Assembly: GCF_004000785.1 (NCBI RefSeq)
Contig: NZ_BILX01000004.1
Location: 159,497 to 223,496 of the forward strand
Source of the DNA: Paenibacillus ehimensis NBRC 15659
GTDB lineage: Bacteria; Bacillota; Bacilli; Paenibacillales; NBRC-103111
Reading direction: 5' to 3'
DNA length: 64,000 nt
Position 1 is the stretch's first letter. Each line of letters opens with the position of its first letter. Made by a program: the position numbers and the translations under genes. Positions 34,273-42,899 of this stretch are shown here, one piece after another. The notes beneath the pieces are model-generated. The model made no database searches. It was given only the letters and a program-made list of their open reading frames with translations, and was not told the origin of the DNA.

Positions 34273-35841
34273 ATGAACATGTTGACGAAAGTAAGCCCGT
34301 TTGTAAATGAGCCCTTTACGGATTTCAGCAAGGAAGAGAACAAGAAGGCGATGGAGGCCGCAATCGCCAAGGTCAAGGCCGAGCTTGGCCGGGATTATCC
34401 GCTGCATATCGGCAGCAAAAAAGTAATGACCGAAGCGCGCATCGTATCGATTAACCCGGGGGACAAGGATCAAGTGATCGGCCGCGTCAGCAAAGCCGAC
34501 CAGGCATTGGCCGAAGAGGCGATGCAGGTTGCTTTGCAGGCGTTCGAATCGTGGAAACGGGTTCCGGCTGCGGAGCGCGCGGACTATTTGTTTAAAGCGG
34601 CGGAGCTGATGCGTCAGCGCAAACACGAGTTTTCCGCGCTGATGATTCTGGAATCCGGCAAAAACTATGCGGAAGCCGATGCGGATACGGCCGAAGCGAT
34701 CGACTTCATCGAGTTTTACGCCCGGGAAATGCTGCGCTTGAGCCGCATTAACGAAACCCAGCCTTTGACGAAAATCGCGGGAGAGACGAACAACCTGACG
34801 TACATTCCGCTTGGCGTCGGCGTTGTGATCCCTCCGTGGAACTTCCCGCTGGCGATCTGTGTAGGCATGACGACGGCCGCGGTCGTATCCGGCAACACCG
34901 TTCTGCTCAAGCCTGCGTCCACGACGCCGGTCATCGCTCATAAATTCGTCGCGTTGATGGAAGAAGTCGGACTGCCTGCCGGGGTCATCAACTATATCCC
35001 GGGCAGCGGCGCGGAAGTCGGCGATTACTTGACGACGCATCCGAAAACGCGCTTCGTCAGCTTCACCGGCTCCAAGGAAATCGGGCTGCGCATTAACCGC
35101 TTGGCGGCGGAGACGGCTCCGGGTCAAATCTGGATCAAGCGCGTCGTTGCGGAGATGGGCGGAAAAGACGGGATTGTCGTCGACGAAACGGCCGATCTTC
35201 AAGCGGCGGCCCAAGCAATTGTCGCTTCGGCCTTCGGCTTCCAAGGCCAGAAATGCTCCGCCGGCTCGCGCGCGTTTATCGTCGAGTCCGTGTACGACGA
35301 AGTGGTCGAGAAGGTCGTCGAATTGACGAAAGCCCTGCAGGTCGGGCTGCCGGAAACGAATGCGCCGGTAGGACCGGTCATCGATCAAGGCTCCTACGAT
35401 AAAATTTTGAACTACATCGAGATCGGCAAGACGGAAGGCAAGCTGCTTGCCGGAGGCGGCAAGGCGGAAGGCAACGGCTACTATATCGAGCCGACGGTAT
35501 TTGCCGACGTGGACGGCAAAGCGCGGATCATGCAAGAGGAGATTTTCGGGCCGGTGCTCGCCATCGGCAAAGCGAAGGACTGGAAAGAAGCGATTGCGCT
35601 GTATAACGATACCGAATTCGGCTTGACGGGCGCTTTCTTCTCCTCGGACGAAGAGCGGATCGAGGAAGCGCTGGAAACGATGCACTGCGGCAATCTGTAC
35701 ATCAACCGCAAATGTACCGGCGCCCTGGTCGGCGTGCATCCGTTCGGCGGGTTCAACATGTCCGGCACGGACTCCAAAGCGGGCGGCTACGATTATTTGC
35801 TGCTGTTTACGCAAGCCAAATTGACTTCCCGGAAAAACTAA
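34273..35841 (+). CDS. 1-pyrroline-5-carboxylate dehydrogenase (RocA/PruA)
   Basis: A 522-residue aldehyde dehydrogenase that converts pyrroline-5-carboxylate (as glutamate semialdehyde) to glutamate with NAD. Cys328 in [13 protein letters not shown] is the nucleophile, AEMGGKDG holds the general base Glu, and [10 protein letters not shown] and SFTGSKEIG are the cofactor segments. Length and order match Bacillus RocA/PutC. AGAGGGG precedes the ATG. With the previous gene it completes proline to glutamate. Confidence 0.94.
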   Translation: MNMLTKVSPFVNEPFTDFSKEENKKAMEAAIAKVKAELGRDYPLHIGSKKVMTEARIVSINPGDKDQVIGRVSKADQALAEEAMQVALQAFESWKRVPAAERADYLFKAAELMRQRKHEFSALMILESGKNYAEADADTAEAIDFIEFYAREMLRLSRINETQPLTKIAGETNNLTYIPLGVGVVIPPWNFPLAICVGMTTAAVVSGNTVLLKPASTTPVIAHKFVALMEEVGLPAGVINYIPGSGAEVGDYLTTHPKTRFVSFTGSKEIGLRINRLAAETAPGQIWIKRVVAEMGGKDGIVVDETADLQAAAQAIVASAFGFQGQKCSAGSRAFIVESVYDEVVEKVVELTKALQVGLPETNAPVGPVIDQGSYDKILNYIEIGKTEGKLLAGGGKAEGNGYYIEPTVFADVDGKARIMQEEIFGPVLAIGKAKDWKEAIALYNDTEFGLTGAFFSSDEERIEEALETMHCGNLYINRKCTGALVGVHPFGGFNMSGTDSKAGGYDYLLLFTQAKLTSRKN

Positions 35842-35887
35842 TCGCCTGCCGACGATCGTAAAGCGTGCAAGTTGTGAGGCAAATGAA

Positions 35888-35922
35888 GCCCGGTACCGAT
35901 TTAAGGTGCCGGGCATTTTTTT
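35888..35922 (+). terminator. Intrinsic terminator of the proline operon
   Basis: GCCCGGTACC at 35888-35897 pairs fully (one T-G wobble) with GGTGCCGGGC at 35905-35914, followed by ATTTTTTT. Confidence 0.9.
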
Positions 35923-35966
35923 ACTAATTGACGCGGCCATCGCTCGTAAACTGGCGGGACAAAGCA

Positions 35967-35996
35967 ATCAGGCCGCCGTTATGCCGGCAGCCTGAT
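35967..35996 (-). terminator. Hairpin after the MFS exporter gene
   Basis: A 12-base stem with one mismatch, ATCAGGC to GCCTGAT, lies directly behind the MFS stop codon on the minus strand. The following T run is poor (TGCTTTG), so it may be a weak or processing hairpin. Confidence 0.5.
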
Positions 35997-36000
35997 ATCG

Positions 36001-37239
36001 CTAAACGCTATTTTTTTCCTCTGACATGGAGCCGGCCCTTGACGCGTTTTTGTGTTGACGCATTCCCCAGAGGGTAAACAAAATTCCGACCACCGTCACC
36101 AGAGCGGCGGCGTACGGTACGGCGCGAAGCCCTCCGCCAAGCTGCATGTCGATCACGATACCCCCGAGATAAGCGCCGAGGGCATTGCCGAGGTTAAAGG
36201 CTGCGATGTTCAGCGTAGAAGCCAGAGTAGGCGCTTCCTTGGCCGTGTTCAGCATATGAAGCTGCAGCCCCGGCACGGTTCCGAATGCGGCTATGCCTAA
36301 AACAAATACGGTAACCAACGTCAGGATCTTGTACTGATCCGTCAGCCCCAACAGGGCGAGAACGGCCGCGAGCAGGACGAGAATCCCGACGAGCGAGGGC
36401 AGCAGATTCCGGTCCGCCAGCTTTCCCCCATAAATATTGCCTATGGTTATCCCGAGGCCGAATAAGACAAGAATGTAAGATACCGAGCCCGGCGAGAACC
36501 CGGTGATGTCCACCAAAATGGGCGTAATGTAAGTGAAGGCCGTAAACACGCCTCCGAACCCAAACACCGTCATGAGCAGCGCAACATGAACCGCGGGCCG
36601 GCGCAGCACGCCAAGCTCTTGCCCCAAGCTCGACGAGGCGGCTTTCACCTTGGGCACCAGCACAATGACGCCAAGCAGTGCCACGAAACCGATCGCGGTA
36701 ATGGCCCAGAACGTCGAGCGCCATCCCGAGGCTTGACCCAGGAACGTCCCGAGCGGGACACCGAGGATATTCGCCAAGGTGAGCCCGGTGAACATGATGG
36801 CGATAGCGCCGGCGCGCTTTTCCTTAGGCACCAGCTCGGCTGCAACGACGGAGCCGACACCGAAAAAGGAGCCGTGCGTCAACGCAGCCACAATGCGGGC
36901 GACCATCAACACCGCATAATTCGGCGCAAGCGCGGCGAGCGCGTTCCCGGCGATGAAGATTGCCATAAGCAGGAGCAGGAGCGCTTTGCGCTGCATTTTG
37001 TGCGTAGCTATCGTAATGAACGGAGCGCCCAGGGCGACTCCGAGGGCGTAGCCGGTAATGAGCAGGCCGGCCGACGGAATCGAGACTTGAAGGTCCGCCG
37101 CCACCTCCGGCAGCAGCCCCATGATGACGAATTCCGTCATACCGATGGCAAAGGCGCCTGCCGTTAATGCGTACAAAGCGATGGTCGAGCCTTTGCCCGA
37201 TGCGGCCGTCGATGGATCGGCTATACTATGCGATTTCAA
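36001..37239 (-). CDS. MFS transporter, AraJ/YdhP-type exporter
   Basis: A 412-residue, 12-helix major facilitator protein. GMTEFVIMGLLPEVAADLQVS near the N-terminus and ITGYALGVALGAP are typical of the AraJ/PbuE/YdhP group of sugar, purine or drug exporters. The start is a TTG at 37239 with AAGGAGGG eight bases upstream; the frame extends 33 codons upstream without a ribosome binding site. It follows a LysR gene in the same direction, which may control it. Confidence 0.87.
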   Translation of the reverse strand: MKSHSIADPSTAASGKGSTIALYALTAGAFAIGMTEFVIMGLLPEVAADLQVSIPSAGLLITGYALGVALGAPFITIATHKMQRKALLLLLMAIFIAGNALAALAPNYAVLMVARIVAALTHGSFFGVGSVVAAELVPKEKRAGAIAIMFTGLTLANILGVPLGTFLGQASGWRSTFWAITAIGFVALLGVIVLVPKVKAASSSLGQELGVLRRPAVHVALLMTVFGFGGVFTAFTYITPILVDITGFSPGSVSYILVLFGLGITIGNIYGGKLADRNLLPSLVGILVLLAAVLALLGLTDQYKILTLVTVFVLGIAAFGTVPGLQLHMLNTAKEAPTLASTLNIAAFNLGNALGAYLGGIVIDMQLGGGLRAVPYAAALVTVVGILFTLWGMRQHKNASRAGSMSEEKNSV

Positions 37240-37261
37240 GAAAAAGTCCCTCCTTACAAGT

Positions 37262-37373
37262 AAGGAAGGCGATTTGCCCGCATCCGCCTTCCTTCCGTTT
37301 GAAATCGATAGTCTACATTTTAAATCCGGATCGGACATAAAACAAATTATGAAATTTCACTTCATCCATAATT
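37262..37373. promoter_or_regulatory. Two inverted repeats between the LysR and MFS genes
   Basis: AAGGAAGGCG at 37262-37271 and CGCCTTCCTT at 37285-37294 form a perfect 10-base stem with no T run on either side. AATTATG at 37345-37351 and CATAATT at 37367-37373 form a second dyad next to the LysR stop codon. Either could bind the regulator or fold in the mRNA just upstream of the MFS ribosome binding site. Confidence 0.4.
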
Positions 37374-37377
37374 TTAT

Positions 37378-38250
37378 TTATAGATCGCTTTCACGGATAA
37401 GCGTCATCAGCTCCTGAATTTCGGGCAGATGCTTATGCTTCATTTTATAAGCGAAAAACAGCTCGTTTTTTACGGTCAAGTCCCCGTAGATTACTTTGGT
37501 TCGCTCGCTCATCGATTTTTCCAGCAGGTAGGTAGGCATTAAGCTTAAGCCCTCGCCGATTTCGACAGCCTTTAAAATGATATGTAGATTAGGAATGACA
37601 TGGGTCGGTTTAATCAGCGGACGTTTTTTAAAATGCTCTCTCCAAAACCTTCGTATGATCGGCAGCTCCAAGCCGTAGCTGATCCACTTTTGGGCGGCAA
37701 GCCACTGTTCTCTTCGCTTCAGACTATCCGTTTCAAGTACTTCGAGCCGGGCAGGGGCTACAACGACAAACTGTTCGTCGTACAGCTTCGCATACTCAAT
37801 TCCCGGAGTCACATACTTTTTGGACGTAATGATGATATCCGTTTTATCTTCCTTCAGCAGCTCCAGCAATTGATCGGCGGTCCCGAAATTGGAGATGGTG
37901 CACGTTTTGAGCTGAGGTAACCGGGGAATGATTTTCTCCAGATAAAACTCATGCGCCGACCCGATTCGGACCGTTCGAAGACTGGGCAGAGAGGCGGATT
38001 TAAACCCCATCGTCGTTTCCTCCAGCGATTCGATCAGAGGCGCCAGCTGCGAATATAGCTGTTTTCCTCTTTCCGTCGGGATGATTTTTCTTGACGTTCT
38101 TACAAATAAAGCTTCCCCCACCTCCGCTTCCAGGGAAGCCAAATGCTGGCTCATGGCCGGCTGCGTCATAATCCGGGCTTTCGCGGCTTCCGACACCGAA
38201 TTATGCTTGTAAATCGCAACAAAGCTTCGATACCATTCAAAATCGACCAT
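37378..38250 (-). CDS. LysR family transcriptional regulator
   Basis: A 290-residue LysR-type regulator. Residues 1-60 are the winged helix-turn-helix (FVAIYKHNSVSEAAKARIMTQPAMSQHLASLE), the rest the effector-binding domain. GGTGGAG precedes the ATG at eight bases. It sits upstream of an MFS exporter in the same direction. The effector is unknown. Confidence 0.92.
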   Translation of the reverse strand: MVDFEWYRSFVAIYKHNSVSEAAKARIMTQPAMSQHLASLEAEVGEALFVRTSRKIIPTERGKQLYSQLAPLIESLEETTMGFKSASLPSLRTVRIGSAHEFYLEKIIPRLPQLKTCTISNFGTADQLLELLKEDKTDIIITSKKYVTPGIEYAKLYDEQFVVVAPARLEVLETDSLKRREQWLAAQKWISYGLELPIIRRFWREHFKKRPLIKPTHVIPNLHIILKAVEIGEGLSLMPTYLLEKSMSERTKVIYGDLTVKNELFFAYKMKHKHLPEIQELMTLIRESDL

Positions 38251-38287
38251 AAGTTTTGCTCCACCTTGCTTTCGTTCTGAATTTCCA

Positions 38288-38310
38288 TACTATCATTTTA
38301 ACCAATAGTA
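38288..38310. promoter_or_regulatory. LysR operator candidate, TACTAT-N11-ATAGTA
   Basis: A perfect six-base inverted repeat with the 11-base spacing typical of LysR boxes (T-N11-A), located 38-60 bases upstream of the LysR start codon. Autoregulation is likely. Confidence 0.55.
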
Positions 38311-38344
38311 CGGAAAGGCGCGCTAGAAAAATATCAAACATTGA

Positions 38345-38497
38345 ATGACAAAATGTGTAAGCCGAAAGTCGTTGGAAATCTATTCGAAAATTGCCATCAC
38401 CGATGCCCAGCAAGAGTATAACGAGGTCATCAATAAAGAATATATGGTTCATTCCATGATGGAAACGGCTCGTATACTGAAAGTACAAGCTCTATAG
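38345..38497 (+). pseudogene. C-terminal relic of a tyrosine recombinase/integrase
   Basis: A 50-codon frame whose segment SLEIYSKIAITDAQQEYNEV resembles the C-terminal end of tyrosine-type recombinases, where the conserved Tyr attacks DNA. The rest of the enzyme is missing: no Arg-His-Arg box can be found upstream and there is no promoter or ribosome binding site. It ends against the convergent SDR gene and marks the left edge of the AT-richer region. The family assignment rests on a short match from memory. Confidence 0.45.
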
Positions 38498-39310
38498 TAG
38501 ATTCTTGGTTATGTTAAAGAGCTTAATAGCGTTTTCTCTATCAAAAGATTCATGTTCAAGGCAGATTTCATTTCCTTCCATGTTAGCACTAATGGATTTA
38601 ATCGGAGGCTTTTCTAACAGTTTGACAATTGGCTTAATTCCTTCTTGAACGGGTTTTGCGCTCTTCTTAATCTGCACAATTTGATTTTTCATTACTTCAT
38701 CATACTCACCCGAGAAACTGGTAGAAACACCACCTGGATTGAATAGTATATATTTAATCTTATTAACCTTGTCGTTTTCGGCAAATCCGATTCCAAGCAA
38801 ATCATTTAACCTACTGCTTTGCATCATCGCCTCAAGTCCGCTATAGTTCCTAGTCAGTTGCAAGTCGTTCCAATAGATTTTGCCAACTTCGATGCCTGGA
38901 GCACAAACATTGATGACGCTTGGTTTATCAGCGTTTTCCATTAGATTTTTTAGTCCGTAGCTTAAGATAAACCGACTCAAATAATACAATGCAAAAGTCT
39001 TTTCAAACCCTTCTATGGTTTCACCGCGCTCTGAACGATAGTGCTGTGCACACAGAATTAGTGCATCTACCGTTGGAAACCTAGATTCAATCTCTGCAAC
39101 TATTCTTTTATTTTCCATGACTAGACTCAAGTCGGCTTGAAAAAAAAATGCTCTTTCGATTGCTCCTATCTTATTTGCATCCTCCAAGAAATGCTGACCT
39201 TTTTGATGATTACGACCAATAACAACTACAGTATTTCCTTTCTTCAAAAAATCCATAGCCAGTCCTTTTCCAATTCCATCTGTTCCACCTGTTATCACTA
39301 TGATTTTCAT
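38492..39310 (-). CDS. SDR family protein lacking the canonical YxxxK
   Basis: A 272-residue short-chain dehydrogenase-like protein. The NAD(P)-binding TGGTDGIGKGLA opens it and DALILCAQHY occupies the NNAG position. The active-site helix reads NYSGLEAMMQSSRLNDLL, so the usual Tyr-x-x-x-Lys pair is not present in normal form. It follows a MerR gene by 44 bases in the same operon. GAGGGG lies five bases before the ATG. A redox or aldehyde-related role would fit the MerR context but is not shown. Confidence 0.82.
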   Translation of the reverse strand: MKIIVITGGTDGIGKGLAMDFLKKGNTVVVIGRNHQKGQHFLEDANKIGAIERAFFFQADLSLVMENKRIVAEIESRFPTVDALILCAQHYRSERGETIEGFEKTFALYYLSRFILSYGLKNLMENADKPSVINVCAPGIEVGKIYWNDLQLTRNYSGLEAMMQSSRLNDLLGIGFAENDKVNKIKYILFNPGGVSTSFSGEYDEVMKNQIVQIKKSAKPVQEGIKPIVKLLEKPPIKSISANMEGNEICLEHESFDRENAIKLFNITKNLL

Positions 39311-39354
39311 TTATACCCCTCACTTCAATTGATTAGTGATGATAATATTTTTAA

Positions 39355-39738
39355 TCAGATATTTTCGGACTGATCGTCCTTTGGTTTATTGTAGGAGTCA
39401 ACCTGGTTTCGAAGGAAAAATAGCGCTTCTTGAAGGTCTCGTATCTGGTTTAAAAGCCTTTTTTCGTGCCTTTCTATTAATTTTAATATCTCTTTGTAGT
39501 TAAAGTGATCTTGCCGATTCAACTTAATGAATTTTTGAATATCAGAAATGGGTATTTGGGATGTACGAAGGTTTTGAATACATTGGATCCATTCAAGATC
39601 AGTCTCTGAATAGCGACGGTGTCCATTTGTGTCCCGTTTAATGGGATGAATCAACCCCATTTTCTCGTAGTACCGTAATGCATGAACACTTAAACTAGTT
39701 TTCTTAGCTACTTGTTGAATTGTGAATTCTTTCGACAA
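39355..39738 (-). CDS. MerR family transcriptional regulator
   Basis: A 127-residue MerR-type regulator: residues 1-70 are the winged helix (FTIQQVAKKTSLSVHALRYYEKMGLI), residues 80-115 a coiled-coil dimerisation helix. No metal-binding cysteines are present, so it is of the aldehyde/redox or drug type rather than a metal sensor. The start is TTG at 39738 with GGAGGA upstream. It probably controls its own operon with the SDR gene through the operator at 39764-39794. Confidence 0.9.
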   Translation of the reverse strand: MSKEFTIQQVAKKTSLSVHALRYYEKMGLIHPIKRDTNGHRRYSETDLEWIQCIQNLRTSQIPISDIQKFIKLNRQDHFNYKEILKLIERHEKRLLNQIRDLQEALFFLRNQVDSYNKPKDDQSENI

Positions 39739-39763
39739 CCGGTTCTCCTCCCTGCTGCAAAAA

Positions 39764-39794
39764 AGTATACAACCTAGAGTTCACTCTAGGTCAA
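39764..39794 (-). promoter_or_regulatory. MerR-type promoter and operator
   Basis: On the minus strand TTGACC, a 19-base spacer and TATACT: the over-long spacer is the hallmark of MerR-activated promoters. The perfect palindrome ACCTAGAGT-TC-ACTCTAGGT at 39772-39791 fills the spacer. It drives the MerR-SDR operon. Confidence 0.8.
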
Positions 39795-40195
39795 TACAAA
39801 ATTCATTTTTAAAATTAAAGCTAAAGATATACTGGATATCTTTATTGTACAGTTCATCGTTGAGTTGCTGGCCCTGGTCTCATGGATCATTCGCCAATAT
39901 ATCTGATGTAAAACTAAAAGCAGAAAGAGTCTACGCTAACCAAACAGCGTGGGCTTTCTTATTTTCTTTCAGATACCTTAGCGTTACAGAAACCGGTCGT
40001 TTTGCATCGTTCAGTCCTTAGCGTACGTTTTTGCAAAATGCTGGCGTTAGCTTCCGGATCGGATGTACTTTTCTGGCCGTCCACGACGCCTCGTGAACGG
40101 ACCATCGCCCAGTCATCAAAGAAGCTGCGTTAGATTCTTTACGGCAGGCAACCAGAACGAACGGCTGCTTTTTCTACGGGAAGGATAACAAAGTA
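39795..40195. other. Gene-free stretch in the acquired region
   Basis: No supported gene. An imperfect hairpin around 39927-39968 with a T-rich end could be a terminator. The plus-strand frame ending in a TGA near 39905 contains a hydrophobic stretch that might be a decayed membrane protein, but I cannot assign it. Confidence 0.35.
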
Positions 40196-40241
40196 TTTAC
40201 AAACGACGTACATAAAACTATAATTTGATCAACTGATCAAA
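40196..40241 (+). promoter_or_regulatory. Sigma-A promoter with palindromic operator
   Basis: TTTACA at 40196-40201, 17 bases, perfect TATAAT at 40219-40224. The inverted repeat TTTGATCA-AC-TGATCAAA at 40224-40241 starts at the last base of the -10 and covers the transcription start. A TetR gene is the third gene of the operon and is the obvious candidate to bind here. Confidence 0.75.
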
Positions 40242-40320
40242 AAAATGTACACTCGAACAAATTTGACTCTCGTAAAAGTAATGAAAATAGTACATTTGGT
40301 TTCTAGAAGGAGGATTTGTT

Positions 40321-41283
40321 TTGTCCAGAGTTCGTCGATTTGCTCCTGTGCTTGGTTTACTTTTGCTTGCTCCATGGGTAGGGGAATTCTTACTGGGAAC
40401 AAGCCCAATACAAAACTTGGCAGCCGCTCTGGTGCTGCTTTTGCCAATGTACGGCGGAGGTGCATTGCTCATTCGGGAAGTGGCTCGCCGATCAGGCCGC
40501 GGTTGGCCGACAATGCTCTTTTTGGGTGCGGCATATGGTATGATTCAAGCTTGTCTCATTGACCAATCCCTGTTTAACCCCACATATTTAAATTTTGAAT
40601 TGAATAGAATTGTTGCCCCCATTCCCTTCATCGGCATCAGCGCCTATGACTTATTATCTTTTGTCGGAGGCCATGCAATATGGAGCATATGTGTGCCTAT
40701 CGCAATTGTCGAGATGTTAACTCCTTCAAGAAGAGAAACACCGTGGCTAGGAAATAAGGGTCTGTTCAGTATCAGTATTTTAGTTTTGGTTGGTTGCGCA
40801 ATTATATTTTCTTTTACCTACATGGAGGAGAGGTTTATTGCCTCGTTGTTACAGCTTACGGGCGGCGCCATTGGTGCATTCGTCTTTATCTCGATCGGTT
40901 TTATTCTTAAGAAAAACAACAGAACAGCTAATGAGTCGGAAGCTTTAATAAAGCCAATTCACCTGGGAATTGCGTCGTTTGCAGCTTCCAGCCTATTTTT
41001 TTCCAGGCCTGAAAGTTGGGGCGGTGTAATATGGGGTGTTTGCATTCTGTTACTTTCGTGGATACTTATAAGCCGATGGTCACGTCATCGGGATTGGAGC
41101 ATTCAACACCACTTTGCAATCATTGCGGGTACTTTGCTTACCTATGTATGGGGCGGCTTTACCATGACGTTGCTTTTATGGCCGGATAACACTTGGGCTT
41201 GGATCGGTAATGTGATCTTTGCTCTGATGGCAATTGCACTACTGGCGGTAACGGCAAAAAGAATACACAATCCAGTCGGCTAG
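40321..41283 (+). CDS. Multi-pass membrane protein of unknown function
   Basis: A 320-residue integral membrane protein with about nine hydrophobic segments. Near residue 45 LPMYGGGALLIREVARRSGRG is a conserved-looking loop, followed by AYGMIQACLIDQSLFNP. I recall similar motifs in uncharacterised membrane proteins of other Gram-positive bacteria but know no function. The start is TTG at 40321, with GGAGG seven bases upstream. It is the first gene of an operon with a YqeB-like protein and a TetR regulator. Confidence 0.82.
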   Translation: MSRVRRFAPVLGLLLLAPWVGEFLLGTSPIQNLAAALVLLLPMYGGGALLIREVARRSGRGWPTMLFLGAAYGMIQACLIDQSLFNPTYLNFELNRIVAPIPFIGISAYDLLSFVGGHAIWSICVPIAIVEMLTPSRRETPWLGNKGLFSISILVLVGCAIIFSFTYMEERFIASLLQLTGGAIGAFVFISIGFILKKNNRTANESEALIKPIHLGIASFAASSLFFSRPESWGGVIWGVCILLLSWILISRWSRHRDWSIQHHFAIIAGTLLTYVWGGFTMTLLLWPDNTWAWIGNVIFALMAIALLAVTAKRIHNPVG

Positions 41284-41323
41284 GTTCGAAGATGTTTCTT
41301 AAAAAATGGGGGGAACGGAACTC

Positions 41324-42052
41324 TTGTTCAAATCACAACAGAGCAACAAGCATATCACGGTTATTGGATTAACGCTGTTTGAGCGCATTTTTGTACTGAT
41401 TACTCCACCTGTTGTAGGACTTATCGCGGGGTATTTCTTACCGTCAATCGCTGATTGGGCTGCGGGATTGCCTTGGTTTCCCTTTCAGGGGCCCTTGAAA
41501 TTGGTTGCTTCCATTCAAGGGATGTGGCTTACGATTGTAACGACTATTTTAGGTTTGATTGCAGGGATGTGGCTTTCTGCTGAGGCGATTAAAAACAGCC
41601 TTTTCATCACCGTTTCTGATGATGAAGTAAAGTTGAAAATTAAGGATTCGACTCAACGCTATTCCAGATCAGATATCGCTTCGATGTTTATTGACGGAAA
41701 AAAGCTTATCCTGCTTGGAAATACCGGTCAAGAGTTAGCGAGCGAGCTTTATGAATCGACTCCCGCCAAAATAGCGGATACATTCGTCAAGCACGGTTAT
41801 CCATGGTCGTTCAATGGGGACCCATATGAGGCAGAATATCGGCTTTGGGTGGATCATACGCCAGATTTATCGCCAGCCTTAAACGCTCTACTGAGGGTCC
41901 GTGAGCAAGCATTGCAAAACAAAGACGTGGAATCCGCTAAAGAAATGCAATGTGAAGCTAGCAAACTTGGCATAATGGTACGAGACAGAGGGAAGTTTCA
42001 ATACTGGAGAAACCTAGACAAGGTCAATGAGGTGGGTCACGATGAGAAATAA
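41324..42052 (+). CDS. YqeB family membrane protein
   Basis: A 242-residue protein like Bacillus subtilis YqeB (240 residues, function unknown). It has two N-terminal hydrophobic pairs (residues about 12-95) and then a soluble domain: VSDDEVKLKIKDSTQRYSR, MFIDGKKLILLGNTGQELA, and the C-terminal KLGIMVRDRGKFQYWR. I start at the TTG at 41324, eight bases after GGGGGG; an ATG at 41306 would place that ribosome binding site inside the gene. Its end overlaps the TetR gene by 11 bases. Confidence 0.8.
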   Translation: MFKSQQSNKHITVIGLTLFERIFVLITPPVVGLIAGYFLPSIADWAAGLPWFPFQGPLKLVASIQGMWLTIVTTILGLIAGMWLSAEAIKNSLFITVSDDEVKLKIKDSTQRYSRSDIASMFIDGKKLILLGNTGQELASELYESTPAKIADTFVKHGYPWSFNGDPYEAEYRLWVDHTPDLSPALNALLRVREQALQNKDVESAKEMQCEASKLGIMVRDRGKFQYWRNLDKVNEVGHDEK

Positions 42053-42659
42053 AAAAACGGAGGACAAAAAATCTTTCATTTCCGAGGCCAGGCGCGCGCA
42101 AATCTTTGATGCGGTCATTATGACGCTGGATGAGATCGGGTATATCCACGCCAGCTTGGCCCAAATAGCAAAAAAAGCTGGAATTAGCACCGCGTTAATA
42201 TCATACCATTTTCGGGACAAAAACGATTTGATGGACTATACGCTGAAGAAGCTTCTCACCGATATGTCTACCTATGTTTTGGAACGTACGCAAGCATCAT
42301 CGACTCCTGGCGATAAGCTCCGCGCCTACATCGAAGCAAGTATTGCTTATCATGTAAATAAGCCAAAATACAATATTGCTCTGATTGAGATTGTATTCCA
42401 TGCGCGGACGGTTGATAACATACCCTACTATAAGCTGGACGACGATGAAGAGAATCCTTTGGAGAGCGAATTGCAACAGATTCTACTTGCTGGACAGGAG
42501 AAAAAGGATTTTGGCGACTTCAATGTTGTGGTGATGGCAAGCGCAATTCGTGGCTCAATTGACGAATATATATTCAATAAGAAGCTGATTGGCACTATCG
42601 ATCCGCAAACCTACAGTACTGAGCTCGTGAATCTGTTCAACCGTGCGGTTTTGAGATAA
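42042..42659 (+). CDS. TetR family transcriptional regulator
   Basis: A 205-residue TetR-type repressor. Residues 15-65 are the helix-turn-helix (RAQIFDAVIMTLDEIG, LAQIAKKAGISTALISYHF). The ligand domain gives no clue to the effector. The ATG at 42042 has AGGTGGG five bases upstream and lies within the end of the YqeB-like gene. It most likely represses its own operon through the palindrome at 40224-40241. Confidence 0.9.
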   Translation: MRNKKTEDKKSFISEARRAQIFDAVIMTLDEIGYIHASLAQIAKKAGISTALISYHFRDKNDLMDYTLKKLLTDMSTYVLERTQASSTPGDKLRAYIEASIAYHVNKPKYNIALIEIVFHARTVDNIPYYKLDDDEENPLESELQQILLAGQEKKDFGDFNVVVMASAIRGSIDEYIFNKKLIGTIDPQTYSTELVNLFNRAVLR

Positions 42660-42777
42660 ACACAGATCAGCCCGATTAAAGTCAAGCAGTTTGGGACATC
42701 CAGTTCGCTTCGTATGTTCCCTTTTCCTTTTGGCTTTTAAGAAGGCCCCGGGTTCGACAGTCTGCGGCCAAAAGTAG

Positions 42778-42793
42778 GCACCCTTTTGGGTGC
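42778..42793. repeat. Small perfect hairpin
   Basis: GCACCC-TTTT-GGGTGC in the gap between the TetR and MerR genes. There is no T run behind it, so I do not call it a terminator. The rest of 42660-42842 shows no gene. Confidence 0.4.
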
Positions 42794-42842
42794 TGTGGAT
42801 AACTGAAATCCTTTCGTGGTACGGCTAGAGGAGCGTGAATGC

Positions 42843-42873
42843 TTGACTCTCACGTATACTGGAGACTTATACT
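42843..42873 (+). promoter_or_regulatory. MerR-type promoter of the efflux operon
   Basis: TTGACT, a 19-base spacer, TATACT. The spacer contains an imperfect dyad centred on GTATAC with CTC and GAG arms, as in BmrR/TipA-type operators. It precedes the MerR-SMR-SMR operon by 27 bases. Confidence 0.75.
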
Positions 42874-42899
42874 TATCCTTGAGAGGAGGAGTAAGTCTC

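Noticed and set aside
38237..38488. 83-codon minus-strand frame upstream of the LysR gene
   Set aside because: It overlaps the LysR operator and the antisense of the recombinase relic, and has no ribosome binding site.
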